Shown: positions 17,658-28,590 of the stretch, one piece after another | Position numbering within the stretch: the stretch's first letter is position 1 | Layout of the letters: every line of letters starts with the position of its first letter | DNA from: Actinobacillus capsulatus DSM 19761 | GTDB lineage: Bacteria > Pseudomonadota > Gammaproteobacteria > Enterobacterales > Pasteurellaceae | DNA: 64,000 nt | Direction of reading: 5' to 3' | Assembly (NCBI RefSeq): GCF_000374285.1 | Contig: NZ_KB893930.1 | Location: forward strand, 206,550-270,549 | Made by a program: the position numbers and the translations under genes | Notes under the pieces: generated by a model | Databases searched by the model: none | What the model saw: only the letters and a program-made list of their open reading frames with translations | Told to the model about the DNA's origin: nothing

Positions 17658-19679
17658 TTAGTTAATTTTTACTGCTATTACAGTTTGGTAATCTGAACTC
17701 TTAATAGTTGCAGCTTTTCTTACCTCATCTAATCGTTTTACTTGCTCATCAGCATTTCTTTCGAAATCAAAACTATACAGTCCATTAGCTTCTATATTCC
17801 AATAGCCCATACCTTGATCGAAGAAAATTTGGGTTTTCTGACCGGATTTAAATACAATCGTAAGAGAACGACTATGTGGTAAATCTCTATTACTATCTAA
17901 AATATCAAATTGAACATTTAAGCCTGTTCGTAATGAAAGATATTTTTCTACAACAGATTGATAGTCACTTTTTCTCTGCCAATCGTGTTTTAATAAGCGA
18001 GATGGTTGATAATTTACACTTGGCGTTAAAACACTTTGTACTCTTATATCAGGTTTAGATGTTCCTGCAGAACTTTTTAAGACTTCTCCAAGCAGTAAAA
18101 TCATTATTGGATTACGTAAATATCTATCGCAATAGTGTAATTCGATAATTTCATCATTTTCAAGTAATGCTTTTAATTCTGCATTTTGTTTTCCCAGTAG
18201 AGATTTTAAGCCTTTTCCAAATTGATTAAGTGGCTTGTTACTTAGTTCATCAGATAGCTCTATTACAACTTGATTAGTTAAAGAATTATCGCTTTTAAAT
18301 ACAATGTCAGTTCCTACAATTTTTTCTTCATCATAAGAATAAATAACAATATTACTATTATTAAGCCATTTCTGACCCAATACTTTTGCATCCTGTGTCT
18401 GTGTAGCGAGTGTAAGTAGCCCTTTCTCTGTTTTAACTTGGTAAATAATATGCTTATTTGCTTTAGCATAAATAAAATGAATGCCAAGTGATTGTAATTG
18501 AACAAAAAATTGCTGAATCTCTAAGTTATAGTTTGCTTGTGATACAACGAAAATAATCTTCACATTAGCGGATAATAAAGGTAATAGTTGGTGGCGAATT
18601 TGGGAGAAAGAAATTTGCCATTCATCGCTATTTTCAGATAAAACAAAACTAATCTCACTCACATTTTGATTGAGTAAATCTCGTAATTTTTCGGTTAAAT
18701 TCAATGCACTATATTGTCCATTTTTTATCAAACTTTGATATTCTTGTGGAAGTGCGAGATGCTGTCTGAAAGAGCCTAACCATTGTAATGCTTGTTGGCG
18801 ATTGAGTTTATCCGTATCAAAACGCGAATCGTTTTCTAATAAGCAACTTGAACAATAAGCATCGCAATGATGATCGCAATCTAAAATCTTCAACATTTTT
18901 TGCAAAATAGCATTGATGTGATGTATTGCATTGCTAGCAAAACCTGCTCCGCCTGAAATGGAATCAAATAGTTGTAATGCAAAACTAGAGTGCTGTCCTT
19001 GTAAGATTAACGGGCGAACACTATATTGCACCTCATTAATTGAAATACCAAGTTGTTCAGTTAATGCTCGACGTAGTGCTACAGCTAATGTGATTGCTAT
19101 TGCACGATCTTCTTTTCCATTCCCTAAATAACCTTTTTCAGGACTGCGTAAAACTAGTTCAAAAACATCTGTGTGAGTTGAAACTCCTAAATGAATATTA
19201 CGCAGAATATTCCCTGAACAAACGGTGCGTTTCTCGCTATCTTTTAGATTAACTGCTTTTGGGGAATAGTGTAGTGATTTAGGATCTTCAGGGTTTAATT
19301 TTGCTGGGAATTGATCGTCTTTTGTCATTGATTCTGCTCGACCACAGCCCATACAAACTGCATAGCCATTACCACCAAAACCAGAGTTATGGTAGAAAAC
19401 GTGTCCTTGGCTATCTGCTCGCATAAAACCAAGTTCAGGTGCAGGTAAGGCTTTCATTTCTCCTTTAGCAATAACCCAAGCATTTTGAATTGGTAAGAAA
19501 TGATTTTCCGCAACATTATTTGAAATAGGTTGGTAAAAATCAACTAAGAAGCCAGTCGGTTGAATGGTACGCTTTTGATGTTCAGCTGGGATTGTGTAAT
19601 CACAATTAGGACATTGTAAACGCCCATATTTTTCTGTTCCAGTTTCATAGCCAGATTCGCCACATTGTGGACAACGCCA
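17658..19679 (-). pseudogene. C-terminal third of DUF1998 helicase (separated by frameshift)
   Basis: The open frame continues the helicase after a one-base loss near 19680. It starts inside a zinc ribbon (RCPQCGESGY, then LQCPNCDYTIP). The core is a DUF1998 domain: GNGYAVCMGCGRAES, ELVLRSPEKG, FDSISGGAGFASNA, and CDAYCSSCLLEND with lnR-like NRQQALQWLGSF. After that come about 350 residues with a FIYAKANKH-type alpha/beta region that I do not recognise, possibly phospholipase-D-like. Translation from an internal ATG at 19457 could yield a 599-residue fragment. DUF1998 proteins accompany or terminate large defence helicases and the MrfAB repair proteins. Confidence 0.7.
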
Positions 19680-22600
19680 TCAAGTGCTACATCAACTCCT
19701 GGGGCATATTCTCGAATAGCTATGGGTAGCTCTCGTGTTGGGAGTGATTTTATCTTTTGGTATTTGTGTTCTTTATCTGCTTTGACTTGATTTAAATTAT
19801 CTGTCACTAATTCTACGATATTAGTTGGGAAACCATAAGATGGAAGATAAGTTTTTTCTGATAGAGTTCTTAATAAATAAGCATTGCAAAGACGTTTTTT
19901 CTCTTGCGTTAGGCTGTATTTATAATGCCCATTTGCTGTTTTAAGTTCAGAATCAATATAACTTGTATTAATCTGCCAATGTTCCCTTAATTGCTGAATT
20001 TGATTTGCCACCTGTGTAAAAATTTGTTTGATTGATGCACCTTGCAGACAGGTTCCACGTAAGATTTGGCTAATCGCATTTTTATAATTATCTTGTATTT
20101 TTTTATTTAATAGCCAATGCTCAAATTTTTCAGCAAAAGAGCTGTGGTTTTCCACGTCGATTTTACCAAAGAACCATTCTGTTGTGAGTTTAGTACGTTC
20201 TTTACTAATACTAATTGTGAGCAAGAATTTGTCCAATAAAAACGCATTTAAATGACGTTGCACTAATTTTTGAGAACTAAATTCTACATAAGGTGTTGGA
20301 ATTGGGGTAGAAAACGCCCATTTAGGATCAGCAAATACAGCTTGATCGTGAGGATTGTCTTTACACAGTGTAAAGACAATCGCACGAGATTCTTGTGAAC
20401 GCCCGGCACGTCCTGCTCGTTGTAAATAATTAGCGGGGTGTGGTGGTACATTATTCATAATAACCGCCATAATGCCACCAATATCACCCCCCATTTCCAT
20501 TGTGGTTGAGCAATTTAGTACATTTTTTCTACCTTTTTTAAATTCAGCTTCATACTGTTCCAATTGCTCGCTATTCTGCTGAGCAGAATGTTCAGCCACT
20601 GTGTAATAATGACCGCCTTCAACAGCACTATCATTGGTATCTGTCCATAAATTTTGTTCTCGTAAAGCGTTAATATCAGCATTTTCTTTAATCTGTTTAC
20701 GAGTCAAATTAAGTGCCGTGAGATAATCATCATCGTCTTTAAATTCCCAAAGAGCAGGTAATTTGACCATTTTGCACTTAAATTCAGATAAATCCGAATT
20801 TGGGGCTAATTTACGGAAAGCTGATGGTAAGTAAGGGGTAAATCCTTTAAAAGTGGTATCCAATAATTTATTACTGATAGGGCAAATGAATGCTTCACTC
20901 ATTAAACTAAGCGACACATTATCTTCATTTTCAGCAGGTTGATGAGTAAAATCTAAGCGATATTTTTTCTCTGATTCGGTAAGAATTTGCAATCTTACCA
21001 ATTCAGCCCACGCTGCTTTAAGCCATTCATTTAGAATATCTGCATCTGCATTATTTTCAGGATGCAAACCAGAGCCAGCGGATAGCAAACTAATTAACCG
21101 TTGTTGTTCAGCTTTACCTTGTTTTACCTGAATCCAATAGCGAATATTACCTTGTTCATTATCTTGTGATGTTGGGCTAATTAAACGTTGTTCAAACATA
21201 GGAGTACCAATCCAACGTTTTAAACCTTGTTCAATTTCTAAGAAAATTCGTTCCCTCACATAAAAATCAAGTGAGATTTTTAAGAAATCTTGCCAATCTT
21301 TAAGTGTTAATCCTCGTTGTTCCCAATAATTTGGCGTATGGTTAATTTTAGCTAACGCAGGATAGACCAATTTAACTAAACCTTGAGTTTCTAAATTATT
21401 GCGAGTTTTAGGACGACGAGCAAATTCTCGCAGAAGTAATAAACGAGCTAATTTGGCTCCGTTATCCTTATCAAAAACATTTGGAGCAAGACGATTATTT
21501 TCTTCATTCATTACTTTACCAATGTCTTTGGTAATTTCCGCTTCCATTTCTTTCCAAGATTTTGCAAGTGGTGTAATTTCTCCATCATCTTGCAAATAGG
21601 CTTCGATCTCTTGTTTGGTTTGTTGATCAAAGATAGATTGCAATGCGAGCCAATTTTGTTTTAACGTCTCTTTATCCATAGTATCCAAACCTTGCATTTT
21701 ACTACGTAGCTCTGGTGATAAATGACTTTTCACTGCGACCGCACTTTTGAGTTTTTTTACCACCAAACCACGTAAACGAGAACGTTCTGCATCTTGTTGC
21801 ATTTTGATGGTTAATTTTGCGGTGCCTTGACGGCTGTCTGTGAATGTAATTAAGCGTTTGCCACGATTAGGTTGATTGAGCTTATCATCTTCAATTTCAG
21901 CACAATATTCTAAAACGGTTGGCACAAGATTCATTGCATAAAAAGGTACGCCAAGCAAACTGCGACGCATTGCTTTTCCATAAGCTCCACGACCCGTATG
22001 ACTACAAACAGAGCAGGTTTGTGTATCGCTATGAAGTTGATGGTAGAGAATTTCTCCACCTTTTAAATCAGCAGATAAACCATTGCGATCAAATTGGCGT
22101 TCAATATATTCAGAATGGGCATTTGGACTGAGTAGGATTTCTTCTTCTCGATGAATTTCAACAAGATCTGACTCTCCCATATTTTCGGGATCCATCTCTT
22201 CGAGTAGAGCAAATTCATCAGCAATTTTTCCAGTCCATTGCTTAAGCTGCTCATTTTGTAAACAGGCTAATAAGTGTGGAGCATTACACTCTTCGCAAAA
22301 CACTAATTCCAAAACCGCAGCACCACAATCACATTTTACACGTGGCTGGCTAAATACTTTGCCAAATGCCCAGTTTTGTTTGAGTTGTGTATTTTGTTTA
22401 GCTGAGCAATTTGGATCGATACAAGCCCAAAGACTTGCTAGTGTGCGTTGAAAATAATGAGAGCGTAGTTTTAGAAAGGCTTCGCTTTGTTTATTATTAG
22501 CTTTGGTTGCGGTACAAAGATCAAGCCAACGATAAAGCTCTTCTTCAGATAACTTAGGAAATTCAGTTAGTGCATCTTGCACAGAACGGACTTTTTCGGC

Positions 22601-23446
22601 AAAAAATTGACGAATTTTGACCGCCTGTTCGCAGCTCAATAGGGCATTAAAGCGAATTTCAGAAACTTCTTGATCAGAGCCTAATTGCTCTAATGCTTCT
22701 AATGTCAAAGATTGTTTTGATTGCAATTTCAATGCAGGAATTTTACGACGACCACCAATAACAGCAATTTGATTTTCGGGGATATTGGCTAGTTGAGCTA
22801 GATAACGTTTAAGTTGGGCTTCAGCATCTGTCCCAGCAATGGTGGCAGATGTAGCGACAAAGCGAATATCTTCTGTTTTAACATCAAAAGCGTGCATTAC
22901 ACGACGTAGTTGTAATGCTAATTCAGCCGCTTGTGACCCCATATAAGTATGGGCTTCATCTAATATGATCCAACGCAATTTGCCCTTAGATTTATTTAAA
23001 ATAGGGGCGTCGATTTGACGAATTAGCATATGTTCTAACATTGTGCCGTTGGTTACCAAAATTGGTGGTGGACTTTCTCTTAAATGCTCTCGAGAAAGTA
23101 CAGTCTGTGGAAAACGTATTTGTTCATTTTTAACATTATCAGCATATTCTTCAGTATTACTGTTGTACAAGCAAAAGCGAATTTTATTACCAAAATGTCC
23201 AGTCCAAGTTTCTAAGCGTTCACGTTGCGAGCTAATAAGTGCATTTAATGGATACAAAAATAATGCTCTTACCCCAATAAGTGATTGATTATCCTGACTC
23301 ATTTCACGATACAAATCTTCTAATACAGGAATCATAAAACATTCCGTTTTACCTGATCCTGTACCACTAGTAATAATCCGAGATTGGGGTTTATCTGCTA
23401 AAAGATCTTTCCAAGCCTGAATGATTAAAATCTTTTGCCATTTGAG
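19680..23446 (-). pseudogene. Helicase core of large DEAD/DEAH-DUF1998 protein (frameshifted at both ends)
   Basis: Superfamily 2 helicase. Walker A TSGTGSGKTECFM is encoded at 23333-23371, upstream of the first usable ATG at 23335. Motif II is WIILDEAHTYMGS, motif III FVATSATIAG, and motif VI LQRAGRAGRS. A long insertion holds cysteine pairs (CDCGAAVLELVFCEECNAP, CSVCSHTGRG). The frame opens at a TAA at 23447 and is lost near 19680, where GATGGCG appears where GATTGGCG would restore a zinc ribbon. The domain order (helicase, zinc ribbon, DUF1998, about 2,000 residues in all) matches large defence helicases such as Druantia DruE. That family label is inference. Confidence 0.72.
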
Positions 23447-23897
23447 TTAATACCAATTGCACTGCGTCAGAATAAAGATTTGGTGGTAAAGCAATAGCTT
23501 GCTGTAATTCCCCTTTAATTTCTGTTGCTTTTGTTGCAGGAATGAATCTTGTACGACTTTGTAAAATAGACTCTTTATCGCTAATAATTAGACAAGGATT
23601 ATTGATTTCATTTGGTAATAAATAATGACCATGTTCATCTTTATCTAGCTTGAACGTTTCAAGTGTAGTAAGTGAAAGTAATGATAATTTAATTTTATTA
23701 TCCATGTCTTCCATCTCAATTGTATCGCCATAAACTGAAATGTCAGAAGCATAAAGTGTTAAGTTTATCTGGCGAATAATGCGGTTATTCTGAGAAATAA
23801 TCACTTTAACCTGTTCATCTAAATGCTTCGAAATAGAAAAAAGTGAAATAATTTCAGGTCTAAATTCATGCAAACTAATTTCTTGATAACTATTCAT
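23391..23897 (-). pseudogene. N-terminal fragment fused or shifted against the helicase
   Basis: A 168-codon frame overlapping the start of the helicase frame by about 55 bp and ending in a different frame at 23391. The sequence (LPNEINNPCLIISDKES, then NLYSDAVQLVLTQMAKDF) does not look like a helicase. It may be the true N-terminus, joined by a lost base. It may instead be the 3' remnant of an upstream partner gene brought next to a 5'-truncated helicase by a deletion. The absence of the usual helicase residues before Walker A favours some deletion. Function unknown. Confidence 0.5.
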
Positions 23898-23965
23898 ATA
23901 AATTTTCTGAATTTCTAATAAAATGACTTTCTCATTATATAGTAAAAATAATTTAAAACATCAAA

Positions 23966-24616
23966 ATGGTTGATCTCGATTTACATTTCCAATATGAACA
24001 AATACAAATGCACTTTGTACTAAACGTTGTCAAAGGCGAACGTGTTGCCGTGATTGGTGAGAGTGGCGCTGGAAAAAGCACTTTGTTGAATCTTATTGCC
24101 GGCTTTGAGTTGCCGACAAGCGGTCAAATTTGGCTAAATTCTTGCAATCATACGGCGACACAGGTAGCGGAACGCCCTGTATCTATGTTGTTTCAAGATA
24201 ATAATGTGTTTCCACATTTGACCGTTGAGCAGAATATAGGGCTGGCGTTAGTTGCCAGTTTAAAGTTGAATGATGCGCAGCAACAACAGGTTCAACAAAT
24301 TGCGCAACAAATGGGGATTGCCGATTTACTAAAGCGGCGAGCCGATCAACTTTCCGGTGGGCAAAAACAACGGGTGGCGCTTGCTAGAACGTTGTTGCGT
24401 AAACAACCGATCCTATTATTAGACGAACCATTTTCAGCGCTTGATCCGAAACGCCGTGAAGAATTACAGCTACTGGTTGCGGATATTTGTCAGCAAGCGG
24501 AGTTGACTTTATTAATGGTGACACATCAATTAGAAGAAAGTTGTGCGCTTTTCGACCGAGTTATTACGGTTGAAAATGGTCGGATTATTTCTGACCGCTT
24601 GATGAATGCAGTTTAA
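23966..24616 (+). CDS. thiQ: ThiQ, thiamine ABC transporter ATPase
   Basis: A 216-residue ABC ATPase: Walker A GESGAGKSTLLN, signature LSGGQKQRVALART, Walker B PILLLDEPFSALD, switch His in VTHQLEES. It powers the ThiP permease. In most relatives thiQ directly overlaps the end of thiP. Here it is separated, and no Shine-Dalgarno is visible before the ATG. Just upstream, a frame ending in LKHQNG with TGA inside the start region (ATGGTTGA) may be the leftover tail of the original thiP overlap. How it is now transcribed is unclear. Confidence 0.9.
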   Translation: MVDLDLHFQYEQIQMHFVLNVVKGERVAVIGESGAGKSTLLNLIAGFELPTSGQIWLNSCNHTATQVAERPVSMLFQDNNVFPHLTVEQNIGLALVASLKLNDAQQQQVQQIAQQMGIADLLKRRADQLSGGQKQRVALARTLLRKQPILLLDEPFSALDPKRREELQLLVADICQQAELTLLMVTHQLEESCALFDRVITVENGRIISDRLMNAV

Positions 24617-24676
24617 TGAGAAATTGCTTTTTTTGTACAAAATTTATTCGTTAATTGTTACTAAACTTGCTAAAAT

Positions 24677-24692
24677 TGTGATCTAATCGACA
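24677..24692 (+). promoter_or_regulatory. Possible CRP site upstream of scrA
   Basis: TGTGATCTAATCGACA has one perfect CRP half-site (TGTGA) and a weaker second half. It lies about 70 bp before the predicted scrA transcription start, a usual activating position. Weak motif evidence. Confidence 0.35.
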
Positions 24693-24695
24693 AAA

Positions 24696-24709
24696 CTAAA
24701 ACGTTTTAG
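24696..24709 (+). promoter_or_regulatory. ScrR-type operator O1 of scrA
   Basis: CTAAAACGTTTTAG is a perfect 14-bp palindrome with the central CG typical of LacI-family operators. Its centre is 32 bp from the second operator, about three helical turns, which allows cooperative binding. Confidence 0.75.
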
Positions 24710-24720
24710 CAAAATTTGCT

Positions 24721-24748
24721 TTGTTAGCTAAACCGTTTTAGTTAAAAT
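24721..24748 (+). promoter_or_regulatory. scrA promoter with operator O2
   Basis: -35 TTGTTA (24721-24726) and -10 TAAAAT (24743-24748) are 16 nt apart. The spacer holds CTAAACCGTTTTAG (24728-24741), the same operator as in the scrK promoter and in the same position relative to -35 and -10. Confidence 0.72.
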
Positions 24749-24787
24749 GCAATCGTTTAATCTTTATATAAAAATAGGTGGCAAACT

Positions 24788-26209
24788 ATGAACTTCCCGA
24801 AAATTGCGGAGCAAACGATCGAGAAACTCGGTGGTAAAAGCAACATCACAACACTTGCACACTGTGCAACACGTTTACGTTTAACTCTTGCAGATGAGTC
24901 AAAAGTAGATAAAGAAGCGATTGAGAATATCGAAGGCGTTAAAGGTCAATTCTCAACGAGCGGTCAATACCAAATTATTTTTGGTTCAGGCACAGTAAAT
25001 AAAGTGCATGCTGAAATGCAAAAACAAATGGGCATCGGTGATATGAGTACGTCTGAAGTGGCGGCGGCAGGTGCGGCAAACCAACCGTTATTACAACGTT
25101 TGGTAAAAGGTTTAGCGGATATTTTCGTACCGATTATTCCTGCAATCGTGGCAGGCGGTTTACTGATGGGTATCCACTCAATGCTGACTTCGGTTGGTTT
25201 CTTCTGGGAAGGCGATTCGGTTGCGACTAAGTACCCTGAATTTGCAGATTTAATTGATTTTATTAATACGATTGCAAATGCACCATTCGTCTTCTTACCG
25301 GTATTACTCGGTTTCTCTGCAACCCGTAAATTCGGCGGTAACCCGTTCTTAGGTGCGGCGCTCGGTATGTTATCAGTTCACCCTGCATTAGCCGACGGTT
25401 GGAACTACGCAAAAACTTTAATGGAAGGTAACATCAAATATTGGAACGTACTTGGCTTTGAAATTGAAAAAGTCGGTTATCAAGGTACAGTAATCCCAAC
25501 CATCGTTTCTGCTTGGGTATTAGCAACCCTTGAAAAAGGTTTCCGCAAATTTGTACCTTCTTATTTAGATAACCTTGTGACACCAATGATGTCTTTATTC
25601 ATCGCAGGTGTATTAGCTTTCACGGTAATCGGCCCATTCGGTCGTGAAGCGGGGTCTGCGATTTCAGCAGGCTTAACGTGGTTATACGACAGCTTAGGCT
25701 TTATCGGCGGTGCAATCTTCGGTACATTCTATGCACCAATCGTAATCACCGGTATGCACCAAACCTTTATTGCAGTAGAAACTCAATTATTAGCGGAAGT
25801 GGCGAACACCGGCGGTACATTTATCTTCCCAATCGCTGCAATGTCTAACATCGCACAAGGTGCGGCGTGTTTAGGTGTGGCGTTTGCAATGAAAGATGCG
25901 AAAGTACGCGGTTTAGCCGTGCCGTCAGGCATCTCAGCATTATTAGGAATCACAGAGCCGGCAATGTTCGGTGTGAACTTACGTTACCGTCAAGCGTTCA
26001 TTGCTGCGATGATCGGTTCAGGTGTCGCTTCTGCTTTTATCGCATTCTTTAACGTGAAAGCGATTGCATTAGGTGCAGCAGGTTTCTTAGGTGTACCTTC
26101 AATTAAACCGGACAGCCTTGCAATGTACTCGGTAGGTATGGCAATTTCATTTGTCGTTGCGTTCTCAATCTCAGCGGTATGGGTGAAAAAAGCACAAGCT
26201 AAAAAATAA
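24788..26209 (+). CDS. scrA: ScrA, sucrose-specific PTS enzyme IIBC
   Basis: 473 residues. The N-terminal IIB domain has its phosphorylated Cys in LAHCATRLRLTL (about residue 25). It is followed by a membrane IIC domain (FVPIIPAIVAGGLLMGI, then FYAPIVITGMHQTF, GITEPAMFGVNLRY). It imports sucrose as sucrose-6-phosphate, the substrate of ScrB. No IIA domain is attached, so phosphate probably comes from Crr (13101-13601). It is monocistronic, with its own terminator, AGGTGG upstream, and shared ScrR operators linking it to scrKBR 14 kb away. Confidence 0.93.
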   Translation: MNFPKIAEQTIEKLGGKSNITTLAHCATRLRLTLADESKVDKEAIENIEGVKGQFSTSGQYQIIFGSGTVNKVHAEMQKQMGIGDMSTSEVAAAGAANQPLLQRLVKGLADIFVPIIPAIVAGGLLMGIHSMLTSVGFFWEGDSVATKYPEFADLIDFINTIANAPFVFLPVLLGFSATRKFGGNPFLGAALGMLSVHPALADGWNYAKTLMEGNIKYWNVLGFEIEKVGYQGTVIPTIVSAWVLATLEKGFRKFVPSYLDNLVTPMMSLFIAGVLAFTVIGPFGREAGSAISAGLTWLYDSLGFIGGAIFGTFYAPIVITGMHQTFIAVETQLLAEVANTGGTFIFPIAAMSNIAQGAACLGVAFAMKDAKVRGLAVPSGISALLGITEPAMFGVNLRYRQAFIAAMIGSGVASAFIAFFNVKAIALGAAGFLGVPSIKPDSLAMYSVGMAISFVVAFSISAVWVKKAQAKK

Positions 26210-26228
26210 TTTAGCAATAAAACAATAG

Positions 26229-26268
26229 AGAAAAGCCTCTAAATCTTACGGTTTAGGGGCTTTTTGTT
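26229..26268 (+). terminator. Terminator of scrA
   Basis: AAAAGCCTCTAAA pairs with TTTAGGGGCTTTT (one G-T pair), followed by T residues, 20 nt after scrA. Confidence 0.85.
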
Positions 26269-26397
26269 TATGGTACAAGCGGTGAAATTTGCTCAATTCT
26301 TTGCAAATGGGAGTTTACGGAATACACAGAACGTCACAGAAAGCGATAGGGCGAGTGTCCTTGTACCTATAAAATGATAGATTAATTCATTTGCATT

Positions 26398-26426
26398 AAA
26401 AAGGGCGTACTCGGTACGCCCCTACT
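26398..26426 (-). terminator. REP-like palindrome acting as arcC terminator
   Basis: GGGCGTAC pairs with GTACGCCC, followed by TTTTT on the minus strand, 50 nt after the arcC stop. It carries the GTAGGGGCG head shared with elements at 29085-29163 and 45582. Confidence 0.65.
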
Positions 26427-26470
26427 TTAATATTGCAGATTTTTAGTAAAATCTAACCGCTTGTTTTTGT

Positions 26471-27418
26471 TTACTTATAAAACTCAATACCTGAAATGCT
26501 ATTGGTTACACGGGTTCCCGCTTTTCCTGCCACGATATCTTGAATATCGGAAAGTGAACCGATTGCAGCGTCTTTACCGGTGGCTTTTACAAAGTTAATC
26601 ACCGCTTGTACTTTTGGTCCCATTGAACCCGGTGCAAATTCGCCCGCCAGTTTTTCTAATTCTGCCGGATTTGCTTTGGCAATTTGTAATTGCTCCGGTT
26701 TGTTGAAGTTTACACACGCCGCTTTGACATCGGTAGCGATAATAAATAAATCCGCATCAAGTTGTTGTGAAATGACTGCTGTTGCAAGGTCTTTATCCAC
26801 CACCGCTTCCACACCTTGTAATTTACCTTGTGTATCACGAATACTCGGTACGCCGCCGCCGCCGCCGCAAATCACGATTTGATCTTGTGCTAATAATGCT
26901 TTTACCGCTTCAATACCAGTAACCGATTGTGGTTTCGGGCTTGCTACCGCACGGCGGTAATATTGACCGTCCGCCATTACTGTCCAACCTTTTTCAGCAG
27001 CGAGTTTTTCCGCTTCTTCTTTTGTGTAAACCTGTCCGATTGGTTTGCTCGGTTTGGCAAAAGCCGGATCGTTAGCATCAACAATCACTTGAGTCACTAA
27101 GGTTTGTGTCGGATGTTCCGGCACGAGGTTGGTGAGTTCTTGTTGCAACATATAACCAATCATTCCCACGGTTTGTGAAACCAGTACATCAAGTGGATAA
27201 GGCTCAATTTTATTATCAATCGCATGGTAAGCAGCGTGTTGTAATGCGCTTAATCCGACCTGAGGACCATTACCGTGTGAAATCACTAATTCATTATTCG
27301 GTTTAATTTTTGCTAGTTGTTCTGCGGCGATTTTGATATTTGCTGATTGGTTTTGGGCGGTCATTGGCTCGCCGCGTTTTAATAAAGCGTTACCGCCTAA
27401 AGCTACTACGATTTTCAT
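26471..27418 (-). CDS. arcC: ArcC, carbamate kinase
   Basis: 315 residues of amino-acid-kinase fold. [15 protein letters not shown] (N-terminal), [28 protein letters not shown], and [16 protein letters not shown] at the C-terminal end match carbamate kinases. It makes ATP from carbamoyl phosphate released by ornithine carbamoyltransferase. It lies downstream of arcB on the same strand, 148 bp apart. No arcA or arcD is visible in this window. Confidence 0.95.
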   Translation of the reverse strand: MKIVVALGGNALLKRGEPMTAQNQSANIKIAAEQLAKIKPNNELVISHGNGPQVGLSALQHAAYHAIDNKIEPYPLDVLVSQTVGMIGYMLQQELTNLVPEHPTQTLVTQVIVDANDPAFAKPSKPIGQVYTKEEAEKLAAEKGWTVMADGQYYRRAVASPKPQSVTGIEAVKALLAQDQIVICGGGGGVPSIRDTQGKLQGVEAVVDKDLATAVISQQLDADLFIIATDVKAACVNFNKPEQLQIAKANPAELEKLAGEFAPGSMGPKVQAVINFVKATGKDAAIGSLSDIQDIVAGKAGTRVTNSISGIEFYK

Positions 27419-27531
27419 GTTTTATTCCTATTATTGTTTTCATCAGGGAGAGGCAATGTTGTAAATTTTTCAGAGAATTTGACCGCTAGCCCTCTCTCTG
27501 CCTTTCGTAGCCTTACGCTACTCAAGGCTGT

Positions 27532-27554
27532 CTCTCCCCCATAATGGGGGAGAG
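27532..27554. repeat. Palindrome in the arcB-arcC gap
   Basis: CTCTCCCCCAT and ATGGGGGAGAG face each other with almost no loop, next to pyrimidine-rich CCTCTCTCTGCC. There is no T-run, so it looks like a small REP-type element or an mRNA processing site, not a terminator. Confidence 0.5.
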
Positions 27555-27566
27555 GAGGTCATTTAA

Positions 27567-28571
27567 TTATGCTAAGCTCGCTACCATTACAGCTTTAATG
27601 GTGTGCATACGGTTTTCCGCTTGTTCAAAAGCTACATTTGCCGGGGATTCGAATACGTCTTCGGTCACTTCGATGCCGTTTGCCAGAGCCGGATATTTTT
27701 CGGCGATTTGTTTGCCGACTTTGGTTTCGCTGTTATGGAATGCCGGTAAGCAGTGCATAAATTTCACTTTTGGGTTGCCGGTGCGTTGCATTAATTCAGG
27801 TGTGACTTGGTATGGCGTTAACATTTCAATACGTTCGCCCCAAGTTTCAAGCGGCTCACCCATAGATACCCAAACGTCAGTATGTACGAAATCTACGCCT
27901 TTTACTGCGGTATCAATATCTTCGGTTACGGTAATTCTTGCACCGCTTTCCGCTGCGAATTTTTGGCACATTTCAACTAAGCTGTCTTCCGGTAATAATG
28001 CTTTCGGTGCACAGATACGTACATCCATCCCTAATTTCGCACCGATTAATAATAAAGAATTGCCCATATTATTACGTGCATCGCCGATATAAACGTAGCT
28101 GATTTGGCTTAAAGGTTTTTCACAGTTTTCAATCATAGTGAGTACGTCAGCTAACATTTGAGTAGGATGGAATTCATCGGTTAAACCATTGAATACCGGC
28201 ACACCGGCATAATCGGCTAATTCTTGTACCACCGATTGTTTAAAACCACGGTATTGAATCGCATCGTACATTCTGCCCAATACGCGAGCGGTGTCTTTCA
28301 TTGACTCTTTATGCCCGATTTGAGATGAGGTCGGATCGATATAAGTCACGTGAGCGCCTTGGTCATAAGCCGCAACTTCAAATGCACAACGGGTGCGGGT
28401 TGAGGTTTTTTCAAAGATTAATGCAATATTTTTGCCTTTTAATTGTTGTTGTTCTATTCCCGCATATTTCGCACGTTTGAGATCACGAGCTAAGTCTAGT
28501 AAAAATTTGATTTCACGTTCGGTATGATTTACAAGGCTGAGTAAGTGTCTATTTTTAAGATTAAATGCCAT
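27567..28571 (-). CDS. arcB: Ornithine carbamoyltransferase, catabolic type
   Basis: 334 residues. The carbamoyl-phosphate-binding [15 protein letters not shown], the ornithine-binding [12 protein letters not shown], and the [10 protein letters not shown] catalytic Cys loop are all present. Pairing with carbamate kinase indicates the catabolic direction (citrulline to ornithine plus carbamoyl phosphate), though an anabolic argF role cannot be excluded from sequence alone. AGGAGCAATATC lies before the ATG. A 62-codon ORF with a strong SD ends 19 nt upstream. Confidence 0.93.
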   Translation of the reverse strand: MAFNLKNRHLLSLVNHTEREIKFLLDLARDLKRAKYAGIEQQQLKGKNIALIFEKTSTRTRCAFEVAAYDQGAHVTYIDPTSSQIGHKESMKDTARVLGRMYDAIQYRGFKQSVVQELADYAGVPVFNGLTDEFHPTQMLADVLTMIENCEKPLSQISYVYIGDARNNMGNSLLLIGAKLGMDVRICAPKALLPEDSLVEMCQKFAAESGARITVTEDIDTAVKGVDFVHTDVWVSMGEPLETWGERIEMLTPYQVTPELMQRTGNPKVKFMHCLPAFHNSETKVGKQIAEKYPALANGIEVTEDVFESPANVAFEQAENRMHTIKAVMVASLA

Positions 28572-28590
28572 GATATTGCTCCTGTGTCTG

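Noticed and set aside
17600-24000. Target-site duplications or attachment sites flanking the helicase locus
   Set aside because: No convincing direct repeat, integrase or transposase found by eye at either end.
27544-28092. 182-codon + strand ORF antisense to arcB
   Set aside because: Fully inside arcB; amino-acid pattern is a reverse-strand shadow.
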